Source: Enterobacter sp. R4-368 (GTDB lineage Bacteria > Pseudomonadota > Gammaproteobacteria > Enterobacterales > Enterobacteriaceae). From it: a stretch of DNA of 64,000 nt. The stretch spans positions 2,232,001 to 2,296,000 of the forward strand of contig NC_021500.1 of NCBI RefSeq assembly GCF_000410515.1. Reading direction: 5' to 3'. A program made the translations under genes and the position numbers. Each line of letters opens with the position of its first letter. The stretch's first letter is position 1. The notes beneath the pieces are model-generated. The model made no database searches, had not been told where the DNA came from, and saw only the letters and a list, made by a program, of their open reading frames with translations. Positions 1 to 11,308 of the stretch are shown piece after piece.

Positions 1-1973
1 CCATTTTCTGCAATGATGCGGCTGTTGTTGTTGTAAATATTCTGCCCGGAAATCTCAACGCCGCCTTTACCGATCAAGCCACCGATCTGTTGCGGCATGC
101 CGAAATAGACGCCAAAGTCATTGCCAAAGCTATTACCATCGCGGTTATCAACATTCCCGCCCGCGTTGATGGTCAGTTTTTTATTGGCTAATACCAGCGA
201 TCGGGTGGCGTTTACTCCGGCTTTCGCGTCGATGGCGATATTTTGCCCCAACATGAAACCGCCGTGAGTATCTACCGCGTTCGCACTCAGTGAGATATCA
301 CCTTCTTCCGCACTCACAACGCCAACATAGTTGCTCAGGTTACCGTTGACCGAGACCTCCACACCTTTCTTGCCGCCGATGCCACCGTAGTCATTACGAT
401 AGGAGTCGCCCTTCACAATCACTTTGCTATTGGAAAGAAGATTGCCGGAATCGTTATTGACCAGCCCCTTGCTGTTTAGCGAAACATCGCCATTTGATGC
501 GATCTGACCACCGCTGTTATTGATGCTATTAGCATTGATCTCCACACTGGTATCGCCCGCGATGCCTAAGGAGTCGGAACTGACGGTATCCGCTGTTTTG
601 GTGCTACTGTTGTTAACCGCGCCACCAGCAGCGATTTTGATATGGCCACCAGCAGAGCGGATTAAGCCTTTGTTGTTATCGATGTTGCCAAGGCTGGCAA
701 TATCCATGTCGCCTGATGTTTCCAGAATACCGCTATTGTTGTTAATCGCTCCGGTATCCAGCCCCAGATAGCCACCATGTATCTGGCCGTTACTGTTATT
801 TAACGTACCAGTTTTTAAGGTGACAATCCCCGCTTCAATGCCGACATTGTTCCCTTTACCGGCATTGGTAAAGGTATTGTTATTGGTATCGACAGCCAGC
901 ATACCGCTGGCGGCAATTTTGCCGTTGGTGTTATCAAATGCGCCGCTATTAACGTAGATATCTGCCGTAGTGGAAATCGTACCTGAACGGGCATTAACAA
1001 TTGCGTTCTTATTGGTATCGAGATAAATAGCACCAGCAGAAGTAATAACGCCCGTAGTGTTATCCAACTTGCCGTTGGTATTAATCTTTGTTGAACCGAT
1101 CGATTGAATCTGCGCATCACTGTTCAGTAGCTGGCCATTGGCATCAATGCTGATGCCGCCAGTACCACCGGCAATAACCCCCTGATTACGCACACCGACA
1201 CCGCTTTCAGTACTGATAAGATTAATTTTGTTCGCGTACATGCCGCCAACTTGCGCAACGTCAACGCTATAGCTGTTACGTGAACCTGACGCAGTGACAG
1301 TGCCGGTCACCTGGCCGTCTGTATTAACGTAGTTATTACCCGCAACAATATTCAGTTCGTCAGCGGTAACTTTCCCGCTAAGCACTACATTGCGTGACAG
1401 AATTTCAGTTGGACTGGCGTTATCCAGTTTACTGATAGTAATGGTACCGCCGTTTACGGAATAACCCGCGAGTTTGTCGTTCTGAATATCTGGCGTACCG
1501 GTGGTCAGCGTGAGTTTATCGGTATTGATCGTACCGCCACCATTAACCGTAATGCCATTGGGGTTGGCGATAATCAACGCGGCTTTATCGCCCGCCACTT
1601 CCATCATGCCGTTGATTGTCGATGCATTTTTGGATGTGACTTCATTGAGAATAACTTTTGCCGACCCGGATGTCAGATTGCTGTTACCCTGGATGGTGCC
1701 GCCCAATACTGTGTTGGATGCTGAACCGCTGTTATTAAAAATAACACCGTTTTTATCGACATTCAGATTGTCCCAGACATTATGTGACAGGCCATTGCTG
1801 TTAGGCTTATTAATATCCACGACCGGCACGCCATTCGCATTATATAGCGTGCCATTTTTCATATTTAAACCAGCGGAATGCGCAGCAGCAGGTAATGCCA
1901 ATATCATTGCTACCGTCAACGGAGCCAACTGAGTTCTCACAAGGCGTTGAACTTTCTTTTCCGGATTAATCAC
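1..1973 (-). CDS. TpsA-type filamentous haemagglutinin-like exoprotein, N-terminal part (runs off window)
   Basis: Open minus-strand frame from a GTG at 1973 to the window edge: 657 codons with no stop. An AGGGAAG ribosome site lies 7 bases before the GTG. Residues 1-34 form a long basic-then-hydrophobic signal peptide ending near AAAHSA. The next ~250 residues look like a TPS secretion domain, with the signature NPNGI at residues 137-141 (IIANPNGITVN). After that come degenerate ~20-residue beta-helix repeats rich in NN, SG and NSGG, as in FHA/HpmA/CdiA. Such proteins cross the outer membrane through a TpsB (FhaC-like) partner; none is encoded immediately upstream, where pstS lies. Adhesin, haemolysin and contact-dependent toxin remain possible because the C-terminus is outside the window. 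Confidence 0.88.
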   Translation of the reverse strand, partial: MINPEKKVQRLVRTQLAPLTVAMILALPAAAHSAGLNMKNGTLYNANGVPVVDINKPNSNGLSHNVWDNLNVDKNGVIFNNSGSASNTVLGGTIQGNSNLTSGSAKVILNEVTSKNASTINGMMEVAGDKAALIIANPNGITVNGGGTINTDKLTLTTGTPDIQNDKLAGYSVNGGTITISKLDNASPTEILSRNVVLSGKVTADELNIVAGNNYVNTDGQVTGTVTASGSRNSYSVDVAQVGGMYANKINLISTESGVGVRNQGVIAGGTGGISIDANGQLLNSDAQIQSIGSTKINTNGKLDNTTGVITSAGAIYLDTNKNAIVNARSGTISTTADIYVNSGAFDNTNGKIAASGMLAVDTNNNTFTNAGKGNNVGIEAGIVTLKTGTLNNSNGQIHGGYLGLDTGAINNNSGILETSGDMDIASLGNIDNNKGLIRSAGGHIKIAAGGAVNNSSTKTADTVSSDSLGIAGDTSVEINANSINNSGGQIASNGDVSLNSKGLVNNDSGNLLSNSKVIVKGDSYRNDYGGIGGKKGVEVSVNGNLSNYVGVVSAEEGDISLSANAVDTHGGFMLGQNIAIDAKAGVNATRSLVLANKKLTINAGGNVDNRDGNSFGNDFGVYFGMPQQIGGLIGKGGVEISGQNIYNNNSRIIAEN

Positions 1974-2542
1974 GCTTTTGCTTCCCTTTAATTAACTTTC
2001 AGAACCAATGAAATAAAACGTTCTCGGCCTTGTTTCATGAACCAGGATTGTATTTTATTTATTCGAACAAACTCACCGGTAAACAACATTATGGACACCA
2101 GTTCGGAATAAAAGTGGAGACCTGGCACCTCGCAAGAAATCTGAATTTCTATAAAGCCTGTGAAAGCAAAAGCATCAGGATTGAATAGAACAGTACCCGC
2201 AAGCAGGGGAATAAAACAAGGCCGCGTGAGAAAATAACAGGGGTTGAGAACCAGAACAATACACGACACTTCAAAATCAGAGGATTCAGCTAGCGTGTCG
2301 GGTGATAAATAAACATTCAACGCGCATCATTTAGAATATTTTTAAAAGCATTAAGAGAATGGAAATATCGATACAGAACTGTCTTTTAAGCCAATATAAG
2401 AAACGTCAATATTATTAACCTCCTTAATACAACTCTTCATCGATTAACTTAATAAAATAAACAACGTTACGTAAGAAAATAGCTGCGGGCTAATAAAAAA
2501 AACCCGGTAGCGTACCGGGTTTATTTTTAAGAGATAGTGAGA
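1974..2542. other. AT-rich intergenic stretch upstream of the tpsA-like gene
   Basis: About 570 bases between the exoprotein start and pstS. It is AT-rich and holds the pstS terminator at its far end. A 110-codon minus-strand frame (1988-2320) has no recognisable domain and no clear ribosome site and is not called. Its size and base composition suit a long regulated promoter or 5' leader for the exoprotein gene, but I see no specific operator. Confidence 0.5.
2495..2521 (-). terminator. Intrinsic terminator of pstS paralogue
   Basis: Perfect 9-bp stem AACCCGGTA / TACCGGGTT with a GCG loop (2501-2521), followed on the minus strand by a U-run (the A-run at 2495-2500). It lies 22 bases past the pstS stop codon. 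Confidence 0.9.
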
Positions 2543-3580
2543 TTAGAACAGCGGTTTACCAGAAGCGTCCTGTACATTGGCTTTCCATGCAGCGCGAACC
2601 TGAGCGGTAACGGAATCCGGCAGCGGCGCGTAATCCAGATCGCTGGCGATGGTGTTGCCATTTTTGTAAGACCAGTCGAAGAATTTCAGCACTTCGGCGC
2701 CTTTCGCTGCATCATCCTGTTTTTTATACACCAGGATAAAGGTAGTGGACGAAATCGGCCATGCATCTTTGCCTTTCTGGAAAGTGAGATCCTGAGCGAA
2801 CGATTTGCTCCAGTCTGCCCCTTTGGCACTGTTGCTGAAACTCTGCTGCGACGGCTCAACCACTTTGCCATCGGCGTCAAACAGCTTTGTCCAGGTCAGG
2901 TTGTTCTGTTTAGCGTAGGCGTATTCAACATAGCCAATGGAGCCCGGCAGACGCTGCACAAACGCGGCAACACCATCGTTACCTTTGCCGCCTAAGCCAA
3001 CCGGCCAGTTCACCGTTGAGCCTTTACCCACTTTGCTTGCCCAGTCAGCATTCACTTTTGATAAATAGCTGGTGAAAACAAAAGATGTGCCGGAACCATC
3101 TGCGCGGCGCACCACGTTAATATTCGTATCCGGCAGTTTGACTTTCGGGTTCAGTTTGGTGATTTCCGGGTCGTTCCACTTTTTAACGTTGCCCAGATAG
3201 ATATCGCCCAGCGTTTTACCGTCCAGCGTCAGTTCGCCGGATTTTACGCCAGGGATATTAACCGCCAGCACCACGCCGCCAATGACGGTCGGGAACTGAA
3301 ACAGGCCGTTTTTCGCCAGATCATCATCACTCATCGGGGCATCGGAAGCGCCGAAATCCACGGTTTTCGCAATAATCTGTTTGATGCCACCGGAAGAACC
3401 GATCCCCTGGTAGTTCACCTGAGATCCTGTCTGTTTTTGGTATTCAGCCGCCCATTTTGCATACACAGGCGCCGGGAAAGTACCACCAGCACCCGTCACA
3501 TTCGTTGCCGCGAAAACAGTAGTCGTAGAAAGTGCAAGAGCAGCAGCCATCAGGCGAACTGACGCATTAAGCATTGCCAT
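2543..3580 (-). CDS. pstS: PstS-type periplasmic phosphate-binding protein
   Basis: 345 residues, close to the 346 of E. coli PstS and alignable throughout from memory. It has a signal peptide (about residues 1-24, ending VFA-A), the phosphate-binding [11 protein letters not shown] segment, the GIGSSGG loop, DFGASDAP, and [13 protein letters not shown]. It binds inorganic phosphate in the periplasm for the PstCAB transporter. The start ATG follows GGAGAGACT. pstC, pstA, pstB and phoU are absent: a terminator follows and the next gene is the exoprotein, so this is an orphan copy that would lend phosphate to a PstCAB encoded elsewhere, or act as a low-phosphate sensor. A Pho-box-like repeat lies upstream. 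Confidence 0.93.
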   Translation of the reverse strand: MAMLNASVRLMAAALALSTTTVFAATNVTGAGGTFPAPVYAKWAAEYQKQTGSQVNYQGIGSSGGIKQIIAKTVDFGASDAPMSDDDLAKNGLFQFPTVIGGVVLAVNIPGVKSGELTLDGKTLGDIYLGNVKKWNDPEITKLNPKVKLPDTNINVVRRADGSGTSFVFTSYLSKVNADWASKVGKGSTVNWPVGLGGKGNDGVAAFVQRLPGSIGYVEYAYAKQNNLTWTKLFDADGKVVEPSQQSFSNSAKGADWSKSFAQDLTFQKGKDAWPISSTTFILVYKKQDDAAKGAEVLKFFDWSYKNGNTIASDLDYAPLPDSVTAQVRAAWKANVQDASGKPLF

Positions 3581-3652
3581 AGTCTCTCCGAATCGAAATA
3601 GTGATTAAATTTTTGAATAATATTAAGAGCCACGGCAGCATAGAGCGAATTT

Positions 3653-3670
3653 ATGACAATTTTGTGTCAA
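3653..3670 (-). promoter_or_regulatory. Candidate Pho box upstream of pstS
   Basis: On the minus strand the site reads TTGACAC-AAAA-TTGTCAT: two 7-mers 11 bases apart, the geometry of a PhoB site (consensus CTGTCAT-N4-CTGTCAT). It lies 73 bases before the pstS start. The second half matches 6 of 7 positions and the first half fewer. PhoB control is inferred. Confidence 0.6.
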
Positions 3671-3703
3671 CCGTGAAAAATAAAAAAAGGCGGCACAACA
3701 AGC

Positions 3704-3736
3704 AAAAAAAGACCTCCGGATCGCAATCGGGAGGTC
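3704..3736 (-). terminator. Terminator-like hairpin, minus strand
   Basis: GACCTCC and GGAGGTC pair (7 bp) and an inner GAT/ATC extends the stem past a G-G mismatch. Seven A on the plus strand (3704-3710) become a U-run on the minus-strand transcript. It may terminate the symporter transcript or an unannotated small RNA between 3737 and about 3860. Confidence 0.6.
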
Positions 3737-4025
3737 TAAGCAAACCTTAAAAAAGATGAATTAACCTAACGGTTAAAATTTGCAACTCTGCGCGATCTGA
3801 AGGAACGAACTGAGTTACAGTAGCCACGGCTATTAAACACGAAAACCGCAGCCCTCACATGACAGATATGCAACATTATGTAAGTTATTTTTTCTACCCG
3901 CTAAATTACTCGCACCGAGAATTTTCCGCTGACTCAAAACGATATAGCTTCATCAATGAATGACTTTGAAAAATAGCCAATCCGTTTTTAAAGACATCAG
4001 CACAATATATAGCGAAAAATTAATC

Positions 4026-5582
4026 TTATTTCGGCATATAACTTTTACTTAATCCGGCAGTGGATATCACCTCACCGTCTACTGTTGCATCAGTCCAAAG
4101 CGTGTCGTAACGGTAACCTGTCAAATCTTCGACAACTTTACGAGCTTCAGGCGTCACACTCTGTTTATTTCCATTAGCTTTCAGGCGGTCAAGTTCATCG
4201 ACAAAAATACGGTGCGTGCGCTTATTGAGATGGAAGGTCAGCGCTTGCCACATTGCCACCAGCAGAAGCCCGGCGGTGCCGATAAACAGCAGCATCACAA
4301 TGGTAGTGATTGCTTCCTGAGGCTGTTGCAGACTGCCTTTCACAAAACCGCCGCTCTGCAATAGCAACCCCACGGCAAAGGTTGCAATTGCTACCGTAGT
4401 TTTACGTGAAAACGTCATCACGGCAGCAAATAGCCCTTCGCGGCGTTGACGCGTAACCATTTCGTCAATGTCCGGAATAAACGGAAACACGTTCCAAGGC
4501 GTGAATTCCAGAACGCAGCGCCCAACCTGGTAAAACCCGGCAAGGATAACCAGCAGCACCACTTTGTTTTCCGGAGGGAATTGATACACCAGGAAGAAAC
4601 CGCCCAGGCACAGCAACATCATGCTGTAGGCAAAAACATAAAGCCGGGATGGGCCATATTTAATAATGGCGAAGCCCGCGACAAGCGTTACCGGCAGCCC
4701 GACGATGCTCATCGACAGCAAGGTTCCTGCCAGAGAAGACGAGACATGCAAACAATAGACACAGAAAAAGACAAACACCGTGTTATAAATGTCTTTCGCC
4801 GTGAAAGAGAAAAGATAAATAGCCAGATGCTTGCGGAACGCACGAATTTTCAGCGTCGAGGCATAATCCTTAAATAACTTAATCACGCCGGTGAGTGTTT
4901 GCGCCGCATTGCCAGTTTGACGTTTTTTCTCCATCTCCTGCATCATTTCTGGTGTTATTTCGCGCTCCCAGCTTACTTTCCAGGAAATAAATACACAGAC
5001 CATAAACAACACAGCAAAGACCACACCGTTAATTAAATAAGCATCGGCGTTTTTTTCACCCAGCCAGCCAATTAGCACACCGGGAATAAAGGTCGCGAGA
5101 AACGTGCCGGACGCAGAAAGAAACATGCGGCAAGTGGAAAGCTTGGTGCGATCGTTAAAATCTTTGGTCATTTCCGAGGGCAATGTTTCCCACGGGATTA
5201 AGACCATGGCAGCAATAATTTCAAACGCCAGGTAAACGGCAAGATAAAACCAAAAATTCATGCCATTAAGCCATAACAAAATATAAACCAGCATCAGCGG
5301 CGCGCCGATAAGCAAAAAGAAACGGCGGCGGCCGAATTTCTTGCCTAAAAAGTTCTTATAAAAATGATCGGTAAAACTGCCCATAAACAGGCTCACGATT
5401 GCGTCAACAATCCTTGCAATCGCGACAATGGATGCCGCCTGAATCGGTGATAAACCGACAAAGGTGGTGTAATAAAATAGCAGCCAGGCACCAATTACCG
5501 TAAAAGCGCCACCGCCCATTATGTCTGTCATGCCATAACCAATGCTGACAGGAATCGTCACTTTTCTGTTTTTACGGGTCAT
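4026..5582 (-). CDS. GPH-family (MelB/TogT-like) sugar:cation symporter
   Basis: 518 residues from the ATG at 5582. It is a twelve-helix glycoside-pentoside-hexuronide:cation symporter: N-terminal YGMTDIMGGGAF, the loop GKKFGRRRFF after helix 2, and PWETLPSEMT after helix 4 are typical. Length and the C-terminal cytoplasmic tail resemble oligogalacturonide transporter TogT and uncharacterised relatives more than MelB (about 470 residues). With pectin esterases 9 kb away an oligogalacturonide or other uronide substrate is plausible but inferred. A TTG 15 bases upstream is in frame, but the ATG overlaps the stop of a 24-codon leader (TATGA), which argues for the ATG. The GGGGGTGG just before it may serve as ribosome site. 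Confidence 0.82.
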   Translation of the reverse strand: MTRKNRKVTIPVSIGYGMTDIMGGGAFTVIGAWLLFYYTTFVGLSPIQAASIVAIARIVDAIVSLFMGSFTDHFYKNFLGKKFGRRRFFLLIGAPLMLVYILLWLNGMNFWFYLAVYLAFEIIAAMVLIPWETLPSEMTKDFNDRTKLSTCRMFLSASGTFLATFIPGVLIGWLGEKNADAYLINGVVFAVLFMVCVFISWKVSWEREITPEMMQEMEKKRQTGNAAQTLTGVIKLFKDYASTLKIRAFRKHLAIYLFSFTAKDIYNTVFVFFCVYCLHVSSSLAGTLLSMSIVGLPVTLVAGFAIIKYGPSRLYVFAYSMMLLCLGGFFLVYQFPPENKVVLLVILAGFYQVGRCVLEFTPWNVFPFIPDIDEMVTRQRREGLFAAVMTFSRKTTVAIATFAVGLLLQSGGFVKGSLQQPQEAITTIVMLLFIGTAGLLLVAMWQALTFHLNKRTHRIFVDELDRLKANGNKQSVTPEARKVVEDLTGYRYDTLWTDATVDGEVISTAGLSKSYMPK

Positions 5583-5653
5583 AGCCACCCCCCGCAACTG
5601 CTCAGCTTTATAAGCCTCTCAGGCTGTAAATGTTCTTTATTTATCATGGACAT
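5579..5653 (-). CDS. Possible 24-residue leader peptide coupled to the GPH symporter
   Basis: Short minus-strand frame with ATG at 5653, preceded by TGGAG at 5-base spacing. Its stop TGA overlaps the symporter ATG in TATGA. The product would begin MSMINKEHLQPERL and end CGGWL. The overlap is the classic arrangement for translational coupling, so the frame may set symporter translation whether or not the peptide matters. The peptide is not recognised and the overlap could be chance. Confidence 0.35.
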   Translation of the reverse strand: MSMINKEHLQPERLIKLSSCGGWL

Positions 5654-5920
5654 AAAAACTCCACAGAGAATTATTTGTGCCAGAACGGCTCCGCTAATAG
5701 CGGCCGCCTGTTGCCACCGGAAAACATCGCAGTCTTCACGTTATATCCCTTGGGGAATTTATGTCTACTACCATACAAGTTGAATTGTCGAAAATGTGAC
5801 CTCAGGCATAAGCCAGAAAAAATCGCCTTCGTAAATTCTAAAAAAGTGAGAAATGGGATCGAAAGAACAGTTATAAAACGCCAGTTGTGAAGTGACGAAA
5901 ACCCTGCGCAGCGCAAACAA

Positions 5921-5948
5921 AAAACCCGTCTGATATCAGACGGGTTTT
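5921..5948. terminator. Perfect 28-bp palindrome, bidirectional terminator
   Basis: AAAACCCGTCTGAT followed directly by its reverse complement, flanked by A-rich sequence on the left and TTTT on the right; it works in either direction. It touches the end of the small minus-strand gene whose shifted-frame stop is at 5947-5949. Confidence 0.8.
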
Positions 5949-6172
5949 ACGCTTCAGCGCACAGTTCATTCCAGTAGCTATAGCGCATCACCAGGTGAAA
6001 GCGCTCATTTTTCATCGTAAATCCATACAGAAGGATGATAATCAAGACCATAAAGCAGGCCGAACGGGATCAGCAGCGCAACATGGCGCCCCGAGTCATA
6101 TTCCCCCTCTTCTGTCTGTAATGGCAGCGTCGGGGTAAGGCGATTAAGCCACTGTTGCAGCAATGTCTTCAT
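5947..6172 (-). pseudogene. Small hypothetical gene with probable one-base frameshift
   Basis: The minus-strand ATG at 6172 follows GGAG at 9-base spacing and opens a frame beginning MKTLLQQWLNRLTPTL and reaching YHPSVWIYDEK, then TGA at 6005-6007. The stop falls just after an A5 run. The neighbouring frame continues at once with NERFHLVMRYSYWNELCAEA and its own stop at 5947, directly at the terminator palindrome. Removing one A joins them as ...IYDENERFHLV..., about 74 residues of natural-looking soluble protein. So this is a frameshifted gene, a sequencing slip in a homopolymer, or a programmed slip. I do not recognise the family. Confidence 0.5.
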
Positions 6173-6337
6173 CAGCGCGTTCTCCAGCAAAGGTTGACGA
6201 GCTCAGTTAAACGCAAAGCGCGCCATAACCAAAACGATCATTTTTGCACTGGTTTGCCGAAAAACGCATTTGGCTTGCGCCATCTCATTTCATGTAATAT
6301 TTTAAGTTACATGATTATCAGCCATCCCGGAGATAAC

Positions 6338-7030
6338 GTGGTGCAGAATACGAACGACATTTTTAACAGCGAATTCTCGCGCCAGTACGATGCTTACAAC
6401 GAGCGGCTGGGCGAAATTGCCAATAATCTGCACCTGCTTATCTCTCTGTTGCTGAAAAAAATGCCGCATCAAGCGCGAATTCTCTGTGTTGGTGTCGGCA
6501 CCGGCAGCGAAATCATCCGCCTTGCGCAGCACCATCCACAATGGCGCTTTACCGGCATTGATCCCTCGCCGGATATGCTCGCAGTCTGCCAGCAAAAGCT
6601 CGACCAGGCGGGCATTGCCGACCGCTGCACATTACATGAAGGTTATCTTAATGAGCTTCCCGCCAGCGGCGATTATGATGCGGTACTCTGTCTGCTGGTG
6701 ACTCACTTTATTCAACATCCGCAGCGCGATGGCATCTATTCACAAATGGCTAGCCAGTTAAAACATGATGGACGTGTGATCACGGCGGAAATCGCCGGAG
6801 ACATGCACAGCCCGGCGTTTGATGAACAGCTCGAAGTGTGGACAACCATGCACGAAACCGCCAGCCAGGCACCGCGCGATATGGCGGAAATCAAAGCGCA
6901 ACTGTCGCAGCGCCTGCTGCTGTTGCCCGCAGAAACCACGGAAGCACTGATTGAACAGGCTGGTTTTACCCCGCCACAGCGCTTTTTCCAGTCGCTGCTG
7001 ATCCATGGCTGGACAGCGCGCAAAAGCTGA
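6338..7030 (+). CDS. Class I SAM-dependent methyltransferase
   Basis: About 230 residues. It has a Rossmann SAM-binding fold: motif I ILCVGVGTGSE, the acidic GIDPSP after strand 2, and DAVLCLLVTHF near motif IV. Substrate is unknown; the layout resembles UbiE/small-molecule methyltransferases. The start is uncertain: a GTG at 6338 has GGAG at 5-base spacing, whereas the in-frame ATG at 6311 (nine codons longer) has no ribosome site. It converges on the next methyltransferase with only four bases between the stops. Confidence 0.8.
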   Translation: MVQNTNDIFNSEFSRQYDAYNERLGEIANNLHLLISLLLKKMPHQARILCVGVGTGSEIIRLAQHHPQWRFTGIDPSPDMLAVCQQKLDQAGIADRCTLHEGYLNELPASGDYDAVLCLLVTHFIQHPQRDGIYSQMASQLKHDGRVITAEIAGDMHSPAFDEQLEVWTTMHETASQAPRDMAEIKAQLSQRLLLLPAETTEALIEQAGFTPPQRFFQSLLIHGWTARKS

Positions 7031-7034
7031 GCTG

Positions 7035-7802
7035 TTACGCCTTGTGCGAACAGCAGGCAATGTAGTTTAACTGGCGGCGATTTGCGCGGAAAAAGCGGAA
7101 CATGCCGAGAAAACGCATCCGGTTATCACGTGTCCGTAAGCCATTAAAAACTATGCGCAGTGCACGCGCGAAACCTTCATCACGGATCAGCCCAACGGGC
7201 GACATCAACGACATTGCTCCGTGGCGCGTATCTACCGCGGCAAAGCCATTGTCGATAAACAATGTTTTCCAGGCCGCTTCTGTCAGCGGGCTGACATTCG
7301 ATTTCACTACCTGCTCCAGTTGTGATTGGTTATCTGTCGCCAGCCCGCTGCGCATAAACATAATGTCGTGCGTCAATAAACGGCCGCCGGGTTTCAGCAC
7401 GCGATAATATTCGCTGATGAGTTTTGCTTTCGCTTTGTCCACATACATGGTCAGCATTGCTTCGTTAATCACCACATCAAAGGTGTTATCGTCGAACGGC
7501 AGCTTATTCGCATTGGCTTCGCTAAGATGTATAGAGTTGTCGAGACCGGCAGAAATCACATTTTGCCGGGCCTGTGCGAGCGCGTTTTTATCCATGTCGA
7601 TGGCGTCGACCATACAGCCAAAACGCTGTACCAGTTCAATCGAGGTGGTGCCCATATTGCAGGCGACTTCCAGCACCCGGCTCTGCTCATTTAGCGGTAC
7701 CTGGTTAAACAACCATTCGGTTGCTTCCACCCCGCCGGGGCGCAAACGCGTTTTCCCGAGGCTCGCCAAAAAGGTATGCCCTGCTTTATCACTGTCGGCC
7801 AT
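7035..7802 (-). CDS. Class I SAM-dependent methyltransferase
   Basis: 255 residues from the ATG at 7802, which follows AGGAGAG. Motif I is VLEVACNMGTTSIEL, the acidic loop is DAIDMDKNAL, and FDVVINEAMLTMYVDKAK is the motif IV region. The C-terminus is basic and aromatic with a CC pair. The methyl acceptor is unknown. It lies downstream of budC on the same strand but is separated from it by a terminator, so it probably has its own promoter. It is unrelated in detail to the convergent methyltransferase beyond the shared fold. Confidence 0.82.
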   Translation of the reverse strand: MADSDKAGHTFLASLGKTRLRPGGVEATEWLFNQVPLNEQSRVLEVACNMGTTSIELVQRFGCMVDAIDMDKNALAQARQNVISAGLDNSIHLSEANANKLPFDDNTFDVVINEAMLTMYVDKAKAKLISEYYRVLKPGGRLLTHDIMFMRSGLATDNQSQLEQVVKSNVSPLTEAAWKTLFIDNGFAAVDTRHGAMSLMSPVGLIRDEGFARALRIVFNGLRTRDNRMRFLGMFRFFRANRRQLNYIACCSHKA

Positions 7803-7880
7803 CGGACTCTCCTCATCATAACGTGCATTTGTTATGCAACTTATCACAACAGTGTGGAGATGAGAATGGCTTTCATCAAC

Positions 7881-7908
7881 AAAAAAGCCCCTGCGTTGTC
7901 GCAAGGGC
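7881..7908 (-). terminator. Terminator after budC
   Basis: Hairpin GCCCCTGCG / CGCAAGGGC (7887-7895 with 7900-7908, one mismatch) followed on the minus strand by six U. It lies 24 bases past the budC stop and closes the budABC operon. Confidence 0.85.
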
Positions 7909-7932
7909 AAGGCTGTGTCCGAGCCATAAAAC

Positions 7933-10399
<2,467 letters not shown>

Positions 10400-10421
10400 C
10401 ATTTACTCCTTTAAATGGCTC

Positions 10422-11201
10422 TCAGCTCTCAACCGAACGGATGGCAGCATCCAGATTATCCGGGTGTAAATTCGCGCGAAGAAACGCCGCGTCTGCAGGC
10501 AGGTCGATCATCAAATGGTGGATTTCTCCAAATGTCAGCGTGCCGCTTTCAAGCTGGTAATCCAGCAGGTGTCCGCCGCCGTGACGATCGTCCGTAATAA
10601 AGTGCTCGTGATAGCCGGCCACATTAATGCCCTGCATATGCTGGGGTGTGCGGAACCCGACCAGCACGCCATCGCGCCCGTTAAAACGGAACACCGGTTG
10701 ATCATCAAGCACATCGGTCATGGCGCGATAAGGCTGCGTCTGGCGCGGAACGGTGCGAGTGTGTGCATGGCGAAAATGGCCATCAATACGCAGCGCGCAG
10801 AAAATGTTATCGGAGGGGATCGCTTTATCGATGATGTCGTGCAGTTGCTGGCGGCTGGCTGGTTTGTCGAGCTCAACGCGATGCTGCGGTTTAAACCAGG
10901 TCATTACCGCGAACGGCGTTTTTTGCTGTGGGCTAGCCTCACGGGCACTGCCATCAGCACGCAACTGGTAAACCTCACTATTGAACGCAATTAATTCGCC
11001 ATCCAGCTCGTTAAAAGTGCCAAGACCAAAATCACCGTGATTAAGTAAATCCTCAATCGTGGTATTTCCTTCGTAAACACCGCTTAATAGCGCACTCATT
11101 AGCGATGTTTGATATATCACACATTCTGGGCGAGTTTCTGAAAAGGCACGAAATGTTTCCCGTAGACTTTCCTCGCAAGAACAACCGGTTAGATGACTCA
11201 T
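10422..11201 (-). CDS. budA: Alpha-acetolactate decarboxylase
   Basis: 259 residues, the family length. It decarboxylates alpha-acetolactate to acetoin. The metal-binding histidines are visible in YHEHFITDDRHGGGH near the C-terminus. It is the first gene of budABC, and AAAGGATA precedes the ATG. The 107-base gap to the divergent budR gene should hold both promoters. Confidence 0.96.
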   Translation of the reverse strand: MSHLTGCSCEESLRETFRAFSETRPECVIYQTSLMSALLSGVYEGNTTIEDLLNHGDFGLGTFNELDGELIAFNSEVYQLRADGSAREASPQQKTPFAVMTWFKPQHRVELDKPASRQQLHDIIDKAIPSDNIFCALRIDGHFRHAHTRTVPRQTQPYRAMTDVLDDQPVFRFNGRDGVLVGFRTPQHMQGINVAGYHEHFITDDRHGGGHLLDYQLESGTLTFGEIHHLMIDLPADAAFLRANLHPDNLDAAIRSVES

Positions 11202-11308
11202 TATCCTTTACCTCGCTGAGCAGTCGTTTAGAAAAGCTGATTAATTATTGACGCGATTCAGCGATAGATTCCAATATACAAAGCATCAGGGTTTGAGATG
11301 TTTTTAAT

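Larger units (their letters stand above)
3581..4025. other. Intergenic region between pstS and the GPH symporter
   Basis: About 445 bases without a gene. It contains the pstS promoter with a Pho-like box (3653-3670), a minus-strand terminator-like hairpin (3704-3736), a small perfect inverted repeat TTAACC-TAAC-GGTTAA (3761-3776) and another TAGCC-AC-GGCTA near 3821. The hairpin lies about 290 bases after the symporter stop, so it may end a long 3' UTR or a separate small RNA. Confidence 0.5.

Noticed and set aside
1988..2320. 110-codon minus-strand frame upstream of the exoprotein gene
   Set aside because: No ribosome site, no recognisable domain, and composition like the surrounding AT-rich spacer.
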